This document shows positions 36,522-48,660 of a stretch of DNA of 64,000 nucleotides, piece after piece. Position 1 is the stretch's first letter. Every line of letters starts with the position of its first letter. The translations under genes were made by a program, and so were the position numbers. The notes under the pieces were generated by a model. That model did no database searches. It was given only the letters and a program-made list of their open reading frames with translations, and had not been told where the DNA came from. The stretch is from the NCBI GenBank assembly GCA_933207985.1, contig OW240918.1, positions 108,880,077 to 108,944,076 of the forward strand, written 5' to 3'. Source of the DNA: Pelobates cultripes (taxonomy: Eukaryota; Chordata; Amphibia; Anura; Pelobatidae).

Positions 36522-37080
36522 TCAGCCCATGCCCCCCTCTACAGCTCCTGCCCAGCCTTCTTTAGCCCCTGCTCCCTCTCAGCCCATGGCCCCTCTACCC
36601 TGTGCCCCCTTTTACAGCCCCTATGCCCTCCCTTCTACAGCCCCTGCCCACCCCTTCTATTGCCCCTGTACCACTGCCCACCCCTTCTATAGCCCCTGTG
36701 CCCCTTTACAGCCCATGTGTCCCCCCACCATAGTCCATATCACCCACTCTACAGCCCATGCCCCCCTTGTATGCCCCTACCCCCTTCTATAGCCCCTGTT
36801 CTCCTCTCTACAACCTCTGCCCCCTCTCAGCCCCGTGTCCCCTTTTAGCCCCCGTGCCACCTTTCAGCCCCTGTGTCCCCCTCTCTACAGCCCCTGTGCC
36901 CCCTCTACAGCCCATGTGCCCCCCTCTACAGCCCCTGTGTCACCCCCTCTACAGCCCCTGAGTCCCTCCCTGTACAGCCCCTGTCCCCCCCCTGTGTCCC
37001 CCCTCTACAGCCCCTATACTCCACCACAGCCCCTGACCCCCTTCTACAGCCCCTGTGCCCCCCTCTACAGCCCCTTTCCA
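36522..37080. repeat. C-rich minisatellite (CTACAGCCCCTGTGCCCCC)n
   Basis: Around 28 imperfect units of about 19-21 bp. Pro-rich open frames in three plus frames are by-products. Confidence 0.95.
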
Positions 37081-37435
37081 TGAGAAAGTAGAAGGGTTTC
37101 CACCGCCAGAGAAGTCCTTCTCCCAAGTGTGAGGTGTGTTACAGCATTCCAAGTAGTCATCCAAGTAGAGAAGCAGGTATAGCTTGTATAGCAGTTCCCT
37201 ACAACAAGAGACAAGACTCTGTGTTGAGGGCAAGGGCGTCCACAGGGGGGGGGCATTTTTCAGCTTGTTCTGCTAATTTTCGTGTGAGATTGAAAATACA
37301 GTGCAATACCGGCGCCGGCCAGTAGTTGGTGCTGTGTATAGAGAGAGACAGGGATAGGAAGCTGCATCTTATCCCTGCTTCTCTCTGACTGAATCCGCAG
37401 GGGAGCAACACAAAGTGCAGCCAGCAGAGACAGCC
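37081..37435. other. No gene; repeat related to 26,648
   Basis: GGGCGTCCACAGGGGGG at 37,226 followed by TTTTTCAGCTTGTTCTGCT matches 26,648-26,720. The rest is unassigned. Confidence 0.5.
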
Positions 37436-37855
37436 TACAGATCAGGTAAATGAGGTATGGGGGGGTGAGAGCCTATAGATCAGGTAAGTGAGGGATGGGG
37501 GGCAGAGATAGCCTACAGATCAGGGTAGTGAGGGATGGGGGGGCAGAGATAGCCTACAGATCAGGGTAGTGAGGGATGGGGGGGCAGAGATAGCCTACAG
37601 ATCAGGTTAGTGAGGGATGGGGGGCAGAGATAGCCTACTGATCAGGGTAGTGAGGGATGGGAGGGGCAGAGATAGCCTACAGATCAGGTAAGTGAGGCAT
37701 ATGGCGAGCAGAGACATCCGACAGATCAGGTAAGTGAGGCATATGGGGGGCAGAGATAGCCTGCAGATCATGGAAGTAAGGCATATAAGGGGCAGAGATA
37801 GCCTACAGATCAGGGAAGTGAGGCAGTGAGGGATGGGGAAGACAGCCTACAGGAA
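37436..37855. repeat. ~41-bp minisatellite (AGCCTACAGATCAGGGTAGT...)n
   Basis: About ten units of GATAGCCTACAGATCAGG ... GAGGGATGGGGGGCAGA with substitutions and short indels. Confidence 0.95.
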
Positions 37856-37859
37856 GGTA

Positions 37860-39299
37860 AGCCTTGAGCAGAGAGGGACCATAAGGAGCAGAAAGGGTCA
37901 GAAATGAGCTGGAAAGGGCAGCAAGAAGCAGGAAGGGTTAGAAGGGGCAGCAAGGAGCAGAAAGGGGAGCAAGGAGCTGGAAAGGCTCAGCAAGGAGCAG
38001 AAAGGGGCAGCAAGGAGAAGGAAGGGACAGAAGGAGCACAAAGGTAAAGGAGCAGAAAGAATCAGAAGGAAGACAAAGGTAACGTAGGAGAAGGAACAGA
38101 AAGGGTCAGCAAGGAACTGGAAAGGGCAGCAAAGAGCAGAAAGGGCAGAAAGGAGCAGAAAATGGCAGCAAGGAGCAGGAAGGGTCTGCAAGGAGCAGAA
38201 AGGGTCAGCAATGAGCAGGGAGGGTCAGCAAAAAGCTGGAAAGGGCAGCAAGGGAAAGGAAGGAACAGAAAGGGGCATCAAGAAGCAGCAAGGATCAGTA
38301 AGGAGCATAAAGGAGCAGGAAGGGTCAGAATGGGCAGTAAGGAGCAGGAAGGGACAGGAGGAGTATAAAGGTAAAGTAGGAGAAGGAACAGGAAGGGACA
38401 GCAAGGAGCAGAAAGGGTCAGCAAGGAGCTGGAAAGGGCAGCAAGGGGCAGAAGCAGCATGAAGGGACAGCTATGAGCAGAAAGGGTCAGCAAAGAGCTG
38501 GAAAGGGCAGCAAGGAGCAGGAAGGATCAGCAAGGAGCAGAAAGGAGTAGCAAGGAGCAGGAAGGGACAGAAGGAGCACAAAGGTAAAGGAGCTGAAAGA
38601 ATCAGAAGGAGGACAAAGGTAACGTAGGAGAAGGAACAGAAAGGGTCAGCAAGGAACAGGAAAAGGCAGCAAAGAGCAGAAAGGGCAGAAAGGAGCAGAA
38701 AATGGCAGCAAGAAGCAGGAAGGTAAAGTAGGAGAAGGAGCAGAAAGGAGAAGGAACAGAAAAATCAAGGAGCTCAATGAGCTGGAAGGGGCAGCAAGGA
38801 GCACAAATGTAAAGTATGAGAAGAAGCAAAAAGGAACAGAAATGAGCAGGGAGGGTCAGCAAGGAGCAGGAAGGGGCAGCAAGGGAAAGGAGGGAACAGA
38901 AAGGGGCATCAAGAAGCAGCAAGGGTCAGTAAGGAGCATAAAGGCGCAGGAAGGGTCAGAATGGGCAGTAAGGCGCAGGAAGGGACAGGAGGAGTATAAA
39001 GGTAAAGTAGGAGAAGGAACAGGAAGGGATAGCAAGGAGCAGAAAGGGTCAGCAAGGAGCTGGAAAGGGCAGCAAGGGGCAGAAGCAGCATAAAGGGACA
39101 GCAATGAGCAGAAAGGGTCAGCAAAGAGCTGGAAAGGGCAGCAAGGAGCAGGAAGGATCAGCAAGGAAGGGACAAAAGGAGCACAAAGGTAAAGGAGCAG
39201 AAAGAATCAGAATGAGCAGAAAGGTAAAGTAGGAGAAGGAGCACAAAGGAACAGGAAGGGACAGCAAGGAGCTGGAAAGGGCAGCAACGAGCAGTAAGG
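37860..39299. repeat. A/G-rich satellite (AGGAGCAGAAAGGGTCAGCA)n with higher-order period
   Basis: Variable 15-18-bp units (CAGCAAGGAGCAGAAAGGG, GAGCTGGAAAGGG). Superimposed long-range repeats: 38,205-38,530 recurs at 38,836-39,161 (shift about 631 bp), and about 38,030-38,180 recurs at 38,570-38,720 (shift about 540 bp). Continues after the LTR at 39,895-40,060. Open frames on both strands are low complexity. Confidence 0.93.
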
Positions 39300-39304
39300 G
39301 GCAG

Positions 39305-39894
39305 TGTCAAGATTACAAGTTGATCCAGCATGCAGTATTGTGTCACACCTAGGACTAAGGATATCGTATAACCGGACCTTAGAATGGCCGGACTTAACGT
39401 CTCCAAGAATAGTTAAAATACTAGCCGAGGTTAGGGACACAGAATCAGACACAAAGATGACGGAAAGCCAAAAGTCTTGGATACTAGATATCAGGGAAGT
39501 CAAAACAAAGCCAAAGTCAATTACCAGAAAATAAAGATCAGGAATGCACTCTCATATAACCATAGGCATGTAATCACGACAGGGCAATGAGCAAGAGGAG
39601 AGCTGGGTTTAAATACCCCTCCTGTGGATCCGATTGGCGGTAACTAGCCTTTGACTCCAAAGGCAATTACCAGGTTTACATGTGCTTGATTGCTGCTCAG
39701 CACAAAACCCTCCTGGGAATTTGATTAGCCATGATCGGCCTTTGACCCCAAAAGTAATTACCAGCTTTCCATGAGCATGATTGCTGCTTGGCACAACTTT
39801 CCTGTCAGGACAGTAATGTTGCGCGGCACAACTTTTCCTGTCAGGACAGTTAATGCCATTAACCACATTTTTATGTGTGGATGAATACGTGACA
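39305..39894 (-). mobile_element. Solo LTR (Gypsy-like), 590 bp, 5-bp TSD
   Basis: Sequence runs from TGTCAAGATT to ACGTGACA, flanked by GGCAG at 39,300-39,304 and 39,895-39,899. On the minus strand a TATTTAAA box (about 39,610-39,620) precedes a region with AGTCCGGCCATTCTAAGG, wording typical of Gypsy-type LTRs in frogs as I recall them. The LTR splits the A/G-rich satellite. Confidence 0.88.
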
Positions 39895-39899
39895 GGCAG

Positions 39900-40291
39900 C
39901 AATGAGCTGGAAAGGGCAGCAAGGAGCAGAAAGGTAAAGAAGCAGAAAGAATCAGAAGGAGCACAAAGGTATAGTAGAAGGAACAGGAAGGGACAGTAGT
40001 GTGCAAAAGTAGCAAAAAGGTAAAGGAGCAGAAGGAGAGAAGACAGTGTCAGAAGAAAAAGAAGACTTTGTCAAATGAGAAGAAAAGGAGATTGGAGCAG
40101 GAAAGACAAGTGAAGTGATCCTCCACTTCATTCTGGACACCACATCATAAGGCTTTGGTACCTGGGCCTGGCAGGTAAACTTTGGACCTTCTCATCTCCC
40201 CAGCTAATAACTTATCAGTGTTAATGTGTTCACTTTTATTTATTGAGTATCAGGAAGCACAGAGCTGGGATTTGCTAGAGCGGTCAGCTGA
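39900..40291. other. End of A/G-rich satellite, then unassigned DNA
   Basis: The satellite continues to about 40,060 (AGCAAGGAGCAGAAAGG). After that no recognised feature. Confidence 0.6.
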
Positions 40292-40680
40292 TGCTCTAAG
40301 CCAATCAGTAGCTCCCCATTCATAAAAAAAAGTGAAACATTTTATGAACGAGGAACTAGCTATTGGCTTAGAGCAGGGGTCCTCAAACTCCGGCCCCCCC
40401 AGATGTTGCTGAACTACAACTCCCATGATTCTTTGAATTACACAGATAGCCAGAGAGTCATGGGAGTTGCAGTTCAGCAACAACTGGGGGGCCGGAGTTT
40501 GAGGACCCCTGGCCGGAGTTTGAGGACCCCTGAGTGATCTGGAGCTGGAGGAAGCCTTTGGGGCTAAACCATTTGAGAGTGGTTTAACCGCTTGAAGGAA
40601 AGAGAGTGTCCAGGGGCCTCCTGGCATCATAGCATTTTCATTTAGATGAAGTTGTTATGGTGACCAGAATATTCCTTTAA
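40292..40680. mobile_element. TTAA-type MITE remnant interrupted by a hAT MITE
   Basis: The right end CTGGAATATTCC-like sequence (AGAATATTCCTTTAA) ends with TTAA at 40,677-40,680. A palindrome GCTCTAAGCCAATCAGTAG ... CTAGCTATTGGCTTAGAGC lies at 40,292-40,373. The left terminus was not found. Confidence 0.5.
40374..40532. mobile_element. hAT MITE, right end duplicated
   Basis: Starts CAGGGGTCCTCAAACTCC and ends with the complement GAGTTTGAGGACCCCTG at 40,511. Interior TIR pairing runs through GTTGCTGAACTACAACTCCC. The last 21 bases (40,491-40,511) are repeated exactly at 40,512-40,532. Related to the MITE at 44,515. No 8-bp target duplication found. Confidence 0.85.
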
Positions 40681-42790
40681 TTTGCTTAAAAGAACACTAT
40701 AGTGTCAGGAATACAAACGTACTACTAAAACCATAGTTGTGAAAACGCTATTTATGTTCCTGCTCTCTCCCCCACCCCCCAGTTAAAAAGGTGTTTTTAC
40801 TCACTTTTATTTCCAACGTCACGCTGATCTCTCCGTGGCTCATCCTGCTTCGCTTCCTTGCTTAATGGGTGTCCCAGTTTTTTATTTCCAAAATCTAGTC
40901 ACCCTGGTTTTATGTGATAATGACTATGCCCATCCCCTTCATGACACTGTCAAAAAGGGGCCAAGCATGGATGTCATTACAATTATGCCCCCCCTGGAAA
41001 AATTCTTGCGGACGCCTACGTGCTTGGGTTGTCAAACAGTCCCCCAGATCACCAGTCAAGGTATCATGGGCCGTGGGGTCTGCCAATCATTTGGGCTTAC
41101 CATGCCCCCCTAACTGCGTTAAAGCCATCTTTTTTTTAAGACAGTATAGTATGCTGTGACGGTATAATATGCTGTAACGGCATTTGCGGGTTAAGATTCA
41201 AGGATAGTTGCTTTATGGATATGTCATACAAATACATTCTTATAATAATGTTTGTAGTAATTATGCAGTGCTTTCTCGTTGTAATATTTTGCACTAATTT
41301 TTCATTATCTAGCTGTATTTATTTTTTTCATGTGCTATGTGACATTATTGTGATGTCTTAAGGTGATTGACCTGTCACCTGTCGCTGTTTTGACTGCGTT
41401 AACATAAATACTATAATTCCTCTGCTTTGCCATATGTAGCATGTTGCTGGGATGAGAATGCATTGTGTTACTTACATAGGTTCATAATTTTTACTGTGAT
41501 ATGGCTTATGGTAATGGGACTGACCTTATGCTGCTTTGATCACATATACATAAACAAAACAATGGCTCTGATTTATTAAACCATAATACGTAGCATTTTG
41601 CTGAGATGAGGATACCCTGAGTGAGTGTTAACTTGATAAGTTAGTATCTGCTACTGTGATTACTGTGTCATAATCATTTCTCATTATTTGATTTTAATAT
41701 ATACACTATGGTTACCTGTTGCCGTGTTAACTGACTGCAGAATGATTTAATAAAGTAATTGTGATTTTGGAGTTTTCCTTGAGTATTTCAGTGTGCTTTT
41801 GTATCATGTTTGAATCAAAACGTTGCTGTTTTCATTTGAATGGGATATATGCTCAAATTAAGTTTATTTGATTTTATTGGCACCACATTGCCAGTTGCTA
41901 ATTTTTATTTTTTGATGGAGAGTTGATAGATTACACCTGATATAGAACTCCAGTGTAATACTTGGGTGGCCTTGATTGCTTAAGTGGGATGTCTGTCTTG
42001 TACATCAGGATTTGGCACCGATGTTCCAAGCAAAGCTTGTCTAATCTTGGCTTTGCACTTATTTGTGAGATAAATAGCATAATATATTGGTGGTTTTATG
42101 TAAAACATGTCAAAATATACAAATCAAGTGAAAAAGGGGCAAGTGGTGTTTAAGCCTGACTATTATAGCATCCATTTACCTTGGACTCTAGCTGCTGTTT
42201 TGTCAAACCAGAATAGATATACCAGGTCCTCCATATATCCTTGGTCACTTCTTCATATTGACAAACTACTCAAGAAAAGTCACAAAACGATTTGGCTGAT
42301 TTTTAGAGTAGAATCCAAATTGTTCATTTTCTAAGCTTAACGTATTTAGAAAGTCCCAATTTATAAGAATCCTTGTACTCTGGTAGTACTGCTGGTTGAA
42401 GACAGGTGACACAAAGACTGTCTGACAACCTCCAGCTCTCTGTTAGTCATAAACGAATTTCAGGAGGCAGAGCATATCAACGTCAGACACACATCCAAAA
42501 GACAAAGTAAGTGCCAGCAAAACAGGCAGCTGTGCACAAAGTTTTTGAAATTATACAAAAGTGTTCTTCTGAAATTAAAGATACTGTAGGTTTATTCTAT
42601 TACTTCTCATTAATTAATGGAAAGCGTACATGGGATTGAGTGGGCACCATCCAATAGATCAGAATATGGGGCATACAGTGATTGGTGATGGAGTTGAAAA
42701 CCGGGGACATAGTCAAACTTCATTAAATATTTGAACTTCACTAACTACCATTTTGTTTAAGAAATCCATCAAAACTTATGTTCTCTATCG
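40681..42790. other. No gene; repeat remnants near 40.7 and 41.15 kb
   Basis: AAAGAACACTATAGTGTC at 40,688 is a single end of a TTAA-type MITE. 40,910-41,195 is G/C-richer, with GGGCCGTGGGGTCTGCC and AGTATGCTGTGACGG, reminiscent of family A but not alignable by eye. The rest is A/T-rich with no recognised domain. Confidence 0.4.
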
Positions 42791-42796
42791 GGCCAA

Positions 42797-42826
42797 TCTA
42801 TCTATCTATCTATCTATCTATCTAAT
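42797..42826. repeat. (TCTA)n microsatellite
   Basis: Seven perfect TCTA units. Confidence 0.95.
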
Positions 42827-44506
42827 CACCTTAAAAATTACAAACTGTGAATGCTTTGTGTTAGACAGCTTGGAGTGTGCTTGCAAAGCATGGTCAATAC
42901 ATGTAAGTGGCAAGGGCAAGTTAAACGTAATCATCTAAGCATTTGTAAGACTTTTTTTTATGTTTTACTGCTAAATGTAAATATATATTCAGGAGACCGT
43001 ATAGCTTCAATACTATTAATACTAATACTAAAATAAGTATAATACTATGACAGTAAATGTAATTTCAAACATATAGTTGAATGTTTTTGACTCATTATGG
43101 TCAGAACTTTAAAAGACATCTGTTTAAACCATCTATATTTCCATTTATGTGACATGTAATCCATATGCAAGTAAATTAAGTTAATTTGACAATTTCAAAA
43201 GTAACTAAAAGAACAAAGAAAAAAATGTAGACTTTTAGATACAAATCTATCATTTGTATAGATAAGAAATGAATGTAATTTTGTAATAATAATACGTCAT
43301 CTATTGGTCAGCTTTCAAGATCTAGATTCAGAGAAGAATAGGGCATCTTGACATCTGATCTAGCCACCAGACCTTTCCAGACATCTAAAACATTTGGAAA
43401 TGTAACACCAGTTAACTGTAAAAAATGTGTGCAGATTACTCCCTATAACCCATGCTGTGCTCACCCCATATTTAGAAACACAAAATTAGTCACTGAAAGT
43501 GGAGGTGAGTCTCATGAGTGATTTATGTGCAGCCTATTAATCATACACTTAGGGGTAGAAGGCCTGTCTTCCTTGCTACTGATATACAAATTCTTAAACC
43601 TGTTTCTGAAATTGCCTATTCTCTTTTTATTAGTAAGTAGGAAGTTTGTATGTGCAGTCATTATTGAACACATTAGACATATGGCACTATTTATCAAGTG
43701 ATAGAAAAGGAACGTGTAATAGAAGCTTTTTTTGTTGGGAACTTGAGGTCTCTAACTAGAAAGCAACTGAATGCCAGGAAAACGTGAATATGATACTAGA
43801 GGGGAAACGACACAACAGATTCTAAAGACGCTTCATAAGATGGAAAAAACAGTTGGCTAATATTGCAACCACATTTAATATACCTTAACATATAGTACAA
43901 ATTATACTCATGCAACCAACCAGTTACTGGGACAATATTTTGATTTATGTCCTCCCCAGTTTCTTCTTTAACATCTCGTCTCTTTTTTTATCTCCACTTT
44001 TTGAAGTGCATTTAGCACGTTGTATTGGATTATGTATTTTCTTTTGATCCACCTTGATATATATAGGGCAATATTCCCAATGCTGTACATGGGTCTTGAG
44101 GTATGTTTTGGATAGGTAGAAACCCATAGACCATTTCTATACTGGTGGTTTCAGTTAAATATCCACTTGTCTTCATGGGGTATGTCCTTGGATTTGCGTT
44201 GTCATTGGGATGCATTTCCCACTGCTACAACAGATCCACTGGTAGTGTTTAGGCAGCTTTGGTATGTAGTTAAACTTCAGTCTTAACAATCAGGATGAGT
44301 GGCCATGGTCATAACTGAGATACAATCGAAAGGTCAGGAATATCAATACAAAAATATAACTATAGACCTCACTGGAGGTAATGAGTTCTGTGGTATGGCA
44401 ATGAAAGGTAAGTGTCAGTTTGTTTCTCACTCTATGTGCCTGTCCATCTATCTTTCCATCCATCCACTTTGTGCAACTGTGAACTCTATGAAAACATACC
44501 TTCATC
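42827..44506. other. No gene recognised
   Basis: A minus-strand region at 43,945-44,215 is open in two frames and pauses only at isolated stops, but no family is recognised. Remaining sequence is A/T-rich. Confidence 0.4.
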
Positions 44507-44514
44507 TTCTACAT

Positions 44515-44651
44515 CAGGCTTCCCCAAACTCCGGCCCTACAGATGTTGCTGAACTACAACTCCCATGATTTTCAGCCTATATATTTCATTCATAGAATCA
44601 TGGGAGTTGTAGTTCAGCAACATCTGAGGAGCAGGAGTTTGGGGAAGCCTG
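44515..44651. mobile_element. hAT MITE, 137 bp, 8-bp TSD
   Basis: TIR CAGGCTTCCCCAAACTCC / GGAGTTTGGGGAAGCCTG with inner pairing GTTGCTGAACTACAACTCCC / GGGAGTTGTAGTTCAGCAAC. Flanked by TTCTACAT at 44,507-44,514 and 44,652-44,659. Same family as the MITE at 40,374. Confidence 0.95.
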
Positions 44652-44659
44652 TTCTACAT

Positions 44660-45279
44660 TGTACTTTCCCAATCACAATTTTAAAAATGCAAAATATAAT
44701 AAAAGTATAAACCTAAAGAAATCTCAAATACTAACTTTCACAAAATAAAACTGATATACAATACAATACAACTAACACTCTTAGATTAATGTAGATTATC
44801 CCAGTCCATGCTAGGTTCTACCCTATGATTATAAGAGGGCATTTAGTTTTAAAAACTTTTACAAATATCTATAATGTGAGATCATGCTGACCTTACTTGG
44901 AAAACAAAGATAGATTACAAGCAATGGGTTTATATGCTCATAAAGCTTTCAGCCCATCAAGGGTATCCATACTTGACATCCATCAAGCCTTTCATACACC
45001 TGTATTACTCTTGTTAATCCCACAGATGACCATTTTATGTTTTAAGCATTTTTCAGTTCAGCCATAAATTGGGAAAATGTATCCTTCTTGACTCCAAAAT
45101 AGCAATTTAATTTCACATTGGATCATCAAGCTGTAATCCCACACTTTAACCAATTGATTAAATACATGTTGAAATTACTTTTTTCTCAGTAAATTGCAAT
45201 GGAAAATCTAAGGCTGAACATTTGGCAAATCCCTGTTACTAAAGCTTTACAGCAAACAGGTTATTGGTTAACACAGGAC
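44660..45279. other. No gene recognised
   Basis: A/T-rich DNA without domains or repeat ends. Confidence 0.5.
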
Positions 45280-45551
45280 AAAGTGCTACAGCAATTATAT
45301 TTCTGGTCCAGATGGTATTCACCCACAAGTGTTTGAGGAGTTTAGCTTATATATCCATACCACTGTATTTTATCCTTCAGTAATTGTACCACCAGATGCA
45401 GTGGCTACATTTAAAAATGTTTGAAAGCTCAATCAAGAAACTACAGACTTGCAAGCTTAACATCTGTGGTTGGGAAATTATTTGAAGGGTTGTTAAGGAA
45501 TCAGAATTAATTTTGGACTACAATATCATTAGTAGAAATCAACATGGCTTT
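45280..45551 (+). pseudogene. CR1 LINE RT remnant, 5' segment
   Basis: Reads SGPDGIHPQVFEE and then NYRLASLTSVVGKLFEGL and ISLVEINMAL in broken plus-strand frames, which match RT motif-1/2 regions of CR1 LINEs. It stops at an AACATGGCTTTA sequence where the L2 insertion begins. The next RT residues resume at about 48,661, so the two CR1 segments were one element before the L2 insertion. Confidence 0.75.
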
Positions 45552-45899
45552 ATTATTATTATTTATAAAGCGCCAACAAATTCTGTAGCGCTGTACAATG
45601 GGTGGACTAACAGACACGTATTTGTAACCAGACGAGTTGGACACACAGGAACAGCGGGATTGACGGCCCTGCTCAATGAGCTTAAATGCTAGAGGGAGTG
45701 GGGTAATGTGACACAAAAGGTAAGGGTAGGGTAGAAAAGTAGGTTGCTAGGATAGTGTAAAGCGCTACAGAATTTGATGGCGCTATATAAATAATAGCAT
45801 AATAATAATAATAATTATAGTGTTCAATGAGGGCTTAGTGTTTTCATGACAGTTGCAGGAGCGGAATCAGGTTGTGGGGAGGCAAAGCTATTAATTGAA

Positions 45900-47168
45900 A
45901 TGCTTTCTGAAAGAACTAAGTTTTCAAAGATTTTTTTGAAGGAGTGGAGATTGGGTGAAAGTCTAACAGAGAGGGGAAGGGTATTCCATAGGAACAGTAC
46001 AGCCCTAGATAAGTTTTTAATGTGAGCATCAGTGGTAGGAGTACGAACAGAGGTTAGATGTAGGTATCCGGCAGAGCGTAGGGGCCTAGATAGGTTATTT
46101 TTGTATTAGTGAGCATAAGTAGGTCAGAGCAGCCTTGTGTAGAGATTTGTAAGCAAGTATCAGGATCTTAAATTGAGTCCTATATCTTATGGGAAGCCAA
46201 TGTAGGGACTGAAAAAGGGGGAAGGCGTGGGAGGTGTGGGTGGACAGGAAGATGAGCCTTGCCGCCGCATTCATTATAGACTGTAATGGGGCAAGTTGGG
46301 AACATTTAAGACCACTGAGAAGCAGATTACAGTAGTCAAGGTGAGAGAGGACAGCGGCATGGACAAGCACATTTGCCGTATCAGGCTTTAAATAGGGTAA
46401 GATGGGCGCAATATTTTTTAGATGGAAGCGGCAGGATTTGTCAATTGATTGGACATGAGGGGTGAAGGAGAGGTTGGAGTCAAAGAGAACATCTAGGCAG
46501 CGAGCCTTAGAGGTAGAGCGGATTGTAGCGCCATTGACTTGGAGGGACACAGACAAGGGAGTAGCAACACTTGAGGGATGAAAGACTAGAAGTTCTGTTT
46601 TGGACAGGTCAGTTTAAGGAAATGAGCAGCCATCCAGTTGGAAATAGCAGAGAGGCAGTCAGAGACACGAGTCAAGAGGGGTGGTGAGAAATCAGGGGAG
46701 GACCGATAAATGTGTGTGTCATCCGCATAGAAATGATACAAGAAGCTGAAGGAGCTGATGAGTTTACCAAGGGAGGCAGTGTAGATTGAGAACAATGTGG
46801 GACCAAGGAGACACCTTTGGGGAACACCAACAGAGAGGGATTAGGGAGAAGAGGCAGAGCCAGAGAAAGAAACACTGAATGAGCGCTGTGAGAGGTAGGA
46901 AGAGCACCAGGAGAGAGTGGTATCTCGTAGATCTGATCAACAGCTTTAACAGATCAACAGAGTAATGGCCATGGGATTTAGCAGTGATAAGATCATTGGA
47001 TACTTTGGTCACAGCTGTCTCAACAGAGTGAAAAGCACGGAATCCAGATTGAAGCAGGTCAATCAGAGAGTTGGATTTGAGGAAGTCTGTCAATTTTGCA
47101 TACATAACTCTCTCAAGGATCTTGGAGACAAACGGCAGTAGCGAGTGTGGCGAAAGTAACCTTGCCAC
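45900..47168 (-). pseudogene. L2 RT remnant (copy 2)
   Basis: Minus-strand RT in several frames: LTDFLKSNSLIDLLQSGFRAFHSVETAVTK at 46,764-47,168, motif A deleted around 46,920-46,990, [13 protein letters not shown] with the YADD box near 46,715-46,740, a [11 protein letters not shown] stretch at 46,610-46,640, then [38 protein letters not shown] and SLHWLPIRYRTQFKIL at 46,095-46,556. Relative to copy 1, the segment between GFRA..SVETAV and the B motif is shortened. The remaining N-terminal RT part continues at 48,474-48,660 across the LTR. Confidence 0.85.
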
Positions 47169-48473
47169 TGGTTCTTGGAGGGGCCTGCTTGCCAGCCTCT
47201 TGCCTCAGGACTATGGCCCATGTGTTGGACTTTGGTGAAGGATTATGAAAAGGCTTTGTTAGTGCCTTTTCCCTCCTATGGTTCGGTATATAGGGCTTAC
47301 TGAACAGATTAGACTAATGCTGTTCATATACAGAATGAACTGTCGAACGGACCGACCTCCCAGAACAGTCATGTGCTACTGATTACCCTTATTGACCTTG
47401 CTAACTTTCTAAGTGGTTAGCTGGGTGGCCATCGTTCGTATATGCGAACACATGGTGGCGGCCATCTTTGGCCGCAAACACATACAGCGGTATTTGGTCG
47501 TCGAGTGCATGGAACTATAATCGGACACTCGACAGCACGAACACAGCTGGGACTTCTATCTCTAGATATGTTCGGTTGGATTTGAATGGGAAGATTTGTA
47601 TGGAATCGTATGGAAGTGGGAGCAAGCTCCCGAGCTAGGGACATAAACTGAGCATACTCACGAACTGCTATGTTTGGTATTTTGACTGTATTTCGTATTC
47701 CCAAAAGAGACCAACCACACAGCCTGAATTCATGGAACTTTTTTGGGCAGGAGTCTCGTGTGCGATCGGGCAAAACATGACTTCCATGGAAATCCTGAAC
47801 CCCTGAACCGATCTGGGTGATTTTTAGATATTTTGGTCCCCTGGATCGGGGCTATCAGGATATATGACTATATTGGAGTTTCCATGTGTATTGGGGTTAT
47901 ATTTAATATGTTATAAAAATGTGTGTTTTTGTGTCTGGAGATAATTGTGTTAATACAGTGCTTGACTCAATTATCTCCCAGGTAAAGAGGAGGGATTAAC
48001 CTATTATATATGGGAGTGTCCTGGGTCTGAGAGCCAATGTGATTGTGTATTTGTTTCTACTGTGGTTCACTCTCAGGTCCAGGGGGGAGTCCCCCTTGCA
48101 TAGGGACCTGCATATAAGGCCAGTTGTGGCAACCATTAAAGAGTTCCTCTTCACCCTCAACATAGAGCCTCTTCTCATGTGTGGAGAGGACAGCGATATT
48201 CACTCTGGGGATTGCTATATCACTATACTCCCCTTGGATTATAATCACTTGCTCTTTTTAGTGCATACTGCTACACTCTCTTGGAGGAGAGGTCTACCCA
48301 CTGATCTTGAGTCCAGGGTGGGTGGAGGACAGCAAGACCCCAACCAAGCTGTAACGCTGGAAGTGGGGACTACAGTGCCGATGGTGTCTGGTGGAGTGCT
48401 TGGAGTACTCGGTGAGCACTAGGAGCATCGATTGGTAGAGGCACCCGGTCGGAGTGCGAGGCGGTCCGTCACA
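47146..48473 (+). mobile_element. Solo LTR, family B, 1,328 bp, 5-bp TSD
   Basis: Runs from TGTGGCGAAAG to GTCCGTCACA, flanked by GCGAG at 47,141-47,145 and 48,474-48,478. Removing it restores continuity with L2 copy 1 (GCAGTAGCGAG next to ATAGG). CATATAAG at about 48,111 and ATTAAA at 48,136 may be the promoter and poly(A) signals. The same family is at 24,925, 23,203 and 56,595. A GTTCGTATATGCGAAC palindrome is at 47,433. Confidence 0.93.
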
Positions 48474-48660
48474 GCGAGATAGGTAGTTGGACGGGGAATA
48501 CGGGTCAAGGTTGGGCTTTTTCAGAATCGTGGTTACGGTTGCATGTTTGAAGGGTAGAGGAAATGTGCCTGAGGAGAGGGAGAGATTGAAAATTTTAGTG
48601 AGAGGCAGAGCAAGAGAAGGAGACAAAGTGCGGATGAGATACAAAGTAATAGGATCGACA

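Larger units (their letters stand above)
45552..48660 (-). mobile_element. L2 LINE, copy 2, inserted in CR1 and split by an LTR
   Basis: 3' tail AAGCGCCAACAAATTCTG at 45,568, then coding remnants on the minus strand matching copy 1 at 9.2-11 kb. The 5' truncation is near 48,660. The host sequence on both sides is CR1 RT. The LTR at 47,146-48,473 splits the RT-coding part at the position corresponding to about 10,806 in copy 1. Confidence 0.88.

Noticed and set aside
36435..37091. Proline-rich plus-strand frames
   Set aside because: C-rich minisatellite open in all three frames.
37898..39164. Long frames on both strands (Leu/Ser/Pro-rich minus, Lys/Gln/Gly-rich plus)
   Set aside because: Low-complexity translations of the A/G-rich satellite; no conserved start, no domain.
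43945..44215. Possible processed pseudogene on the minus strand
   Set aside because: Two overlapping short frames but no family recognised; no poly-A or TSD found.
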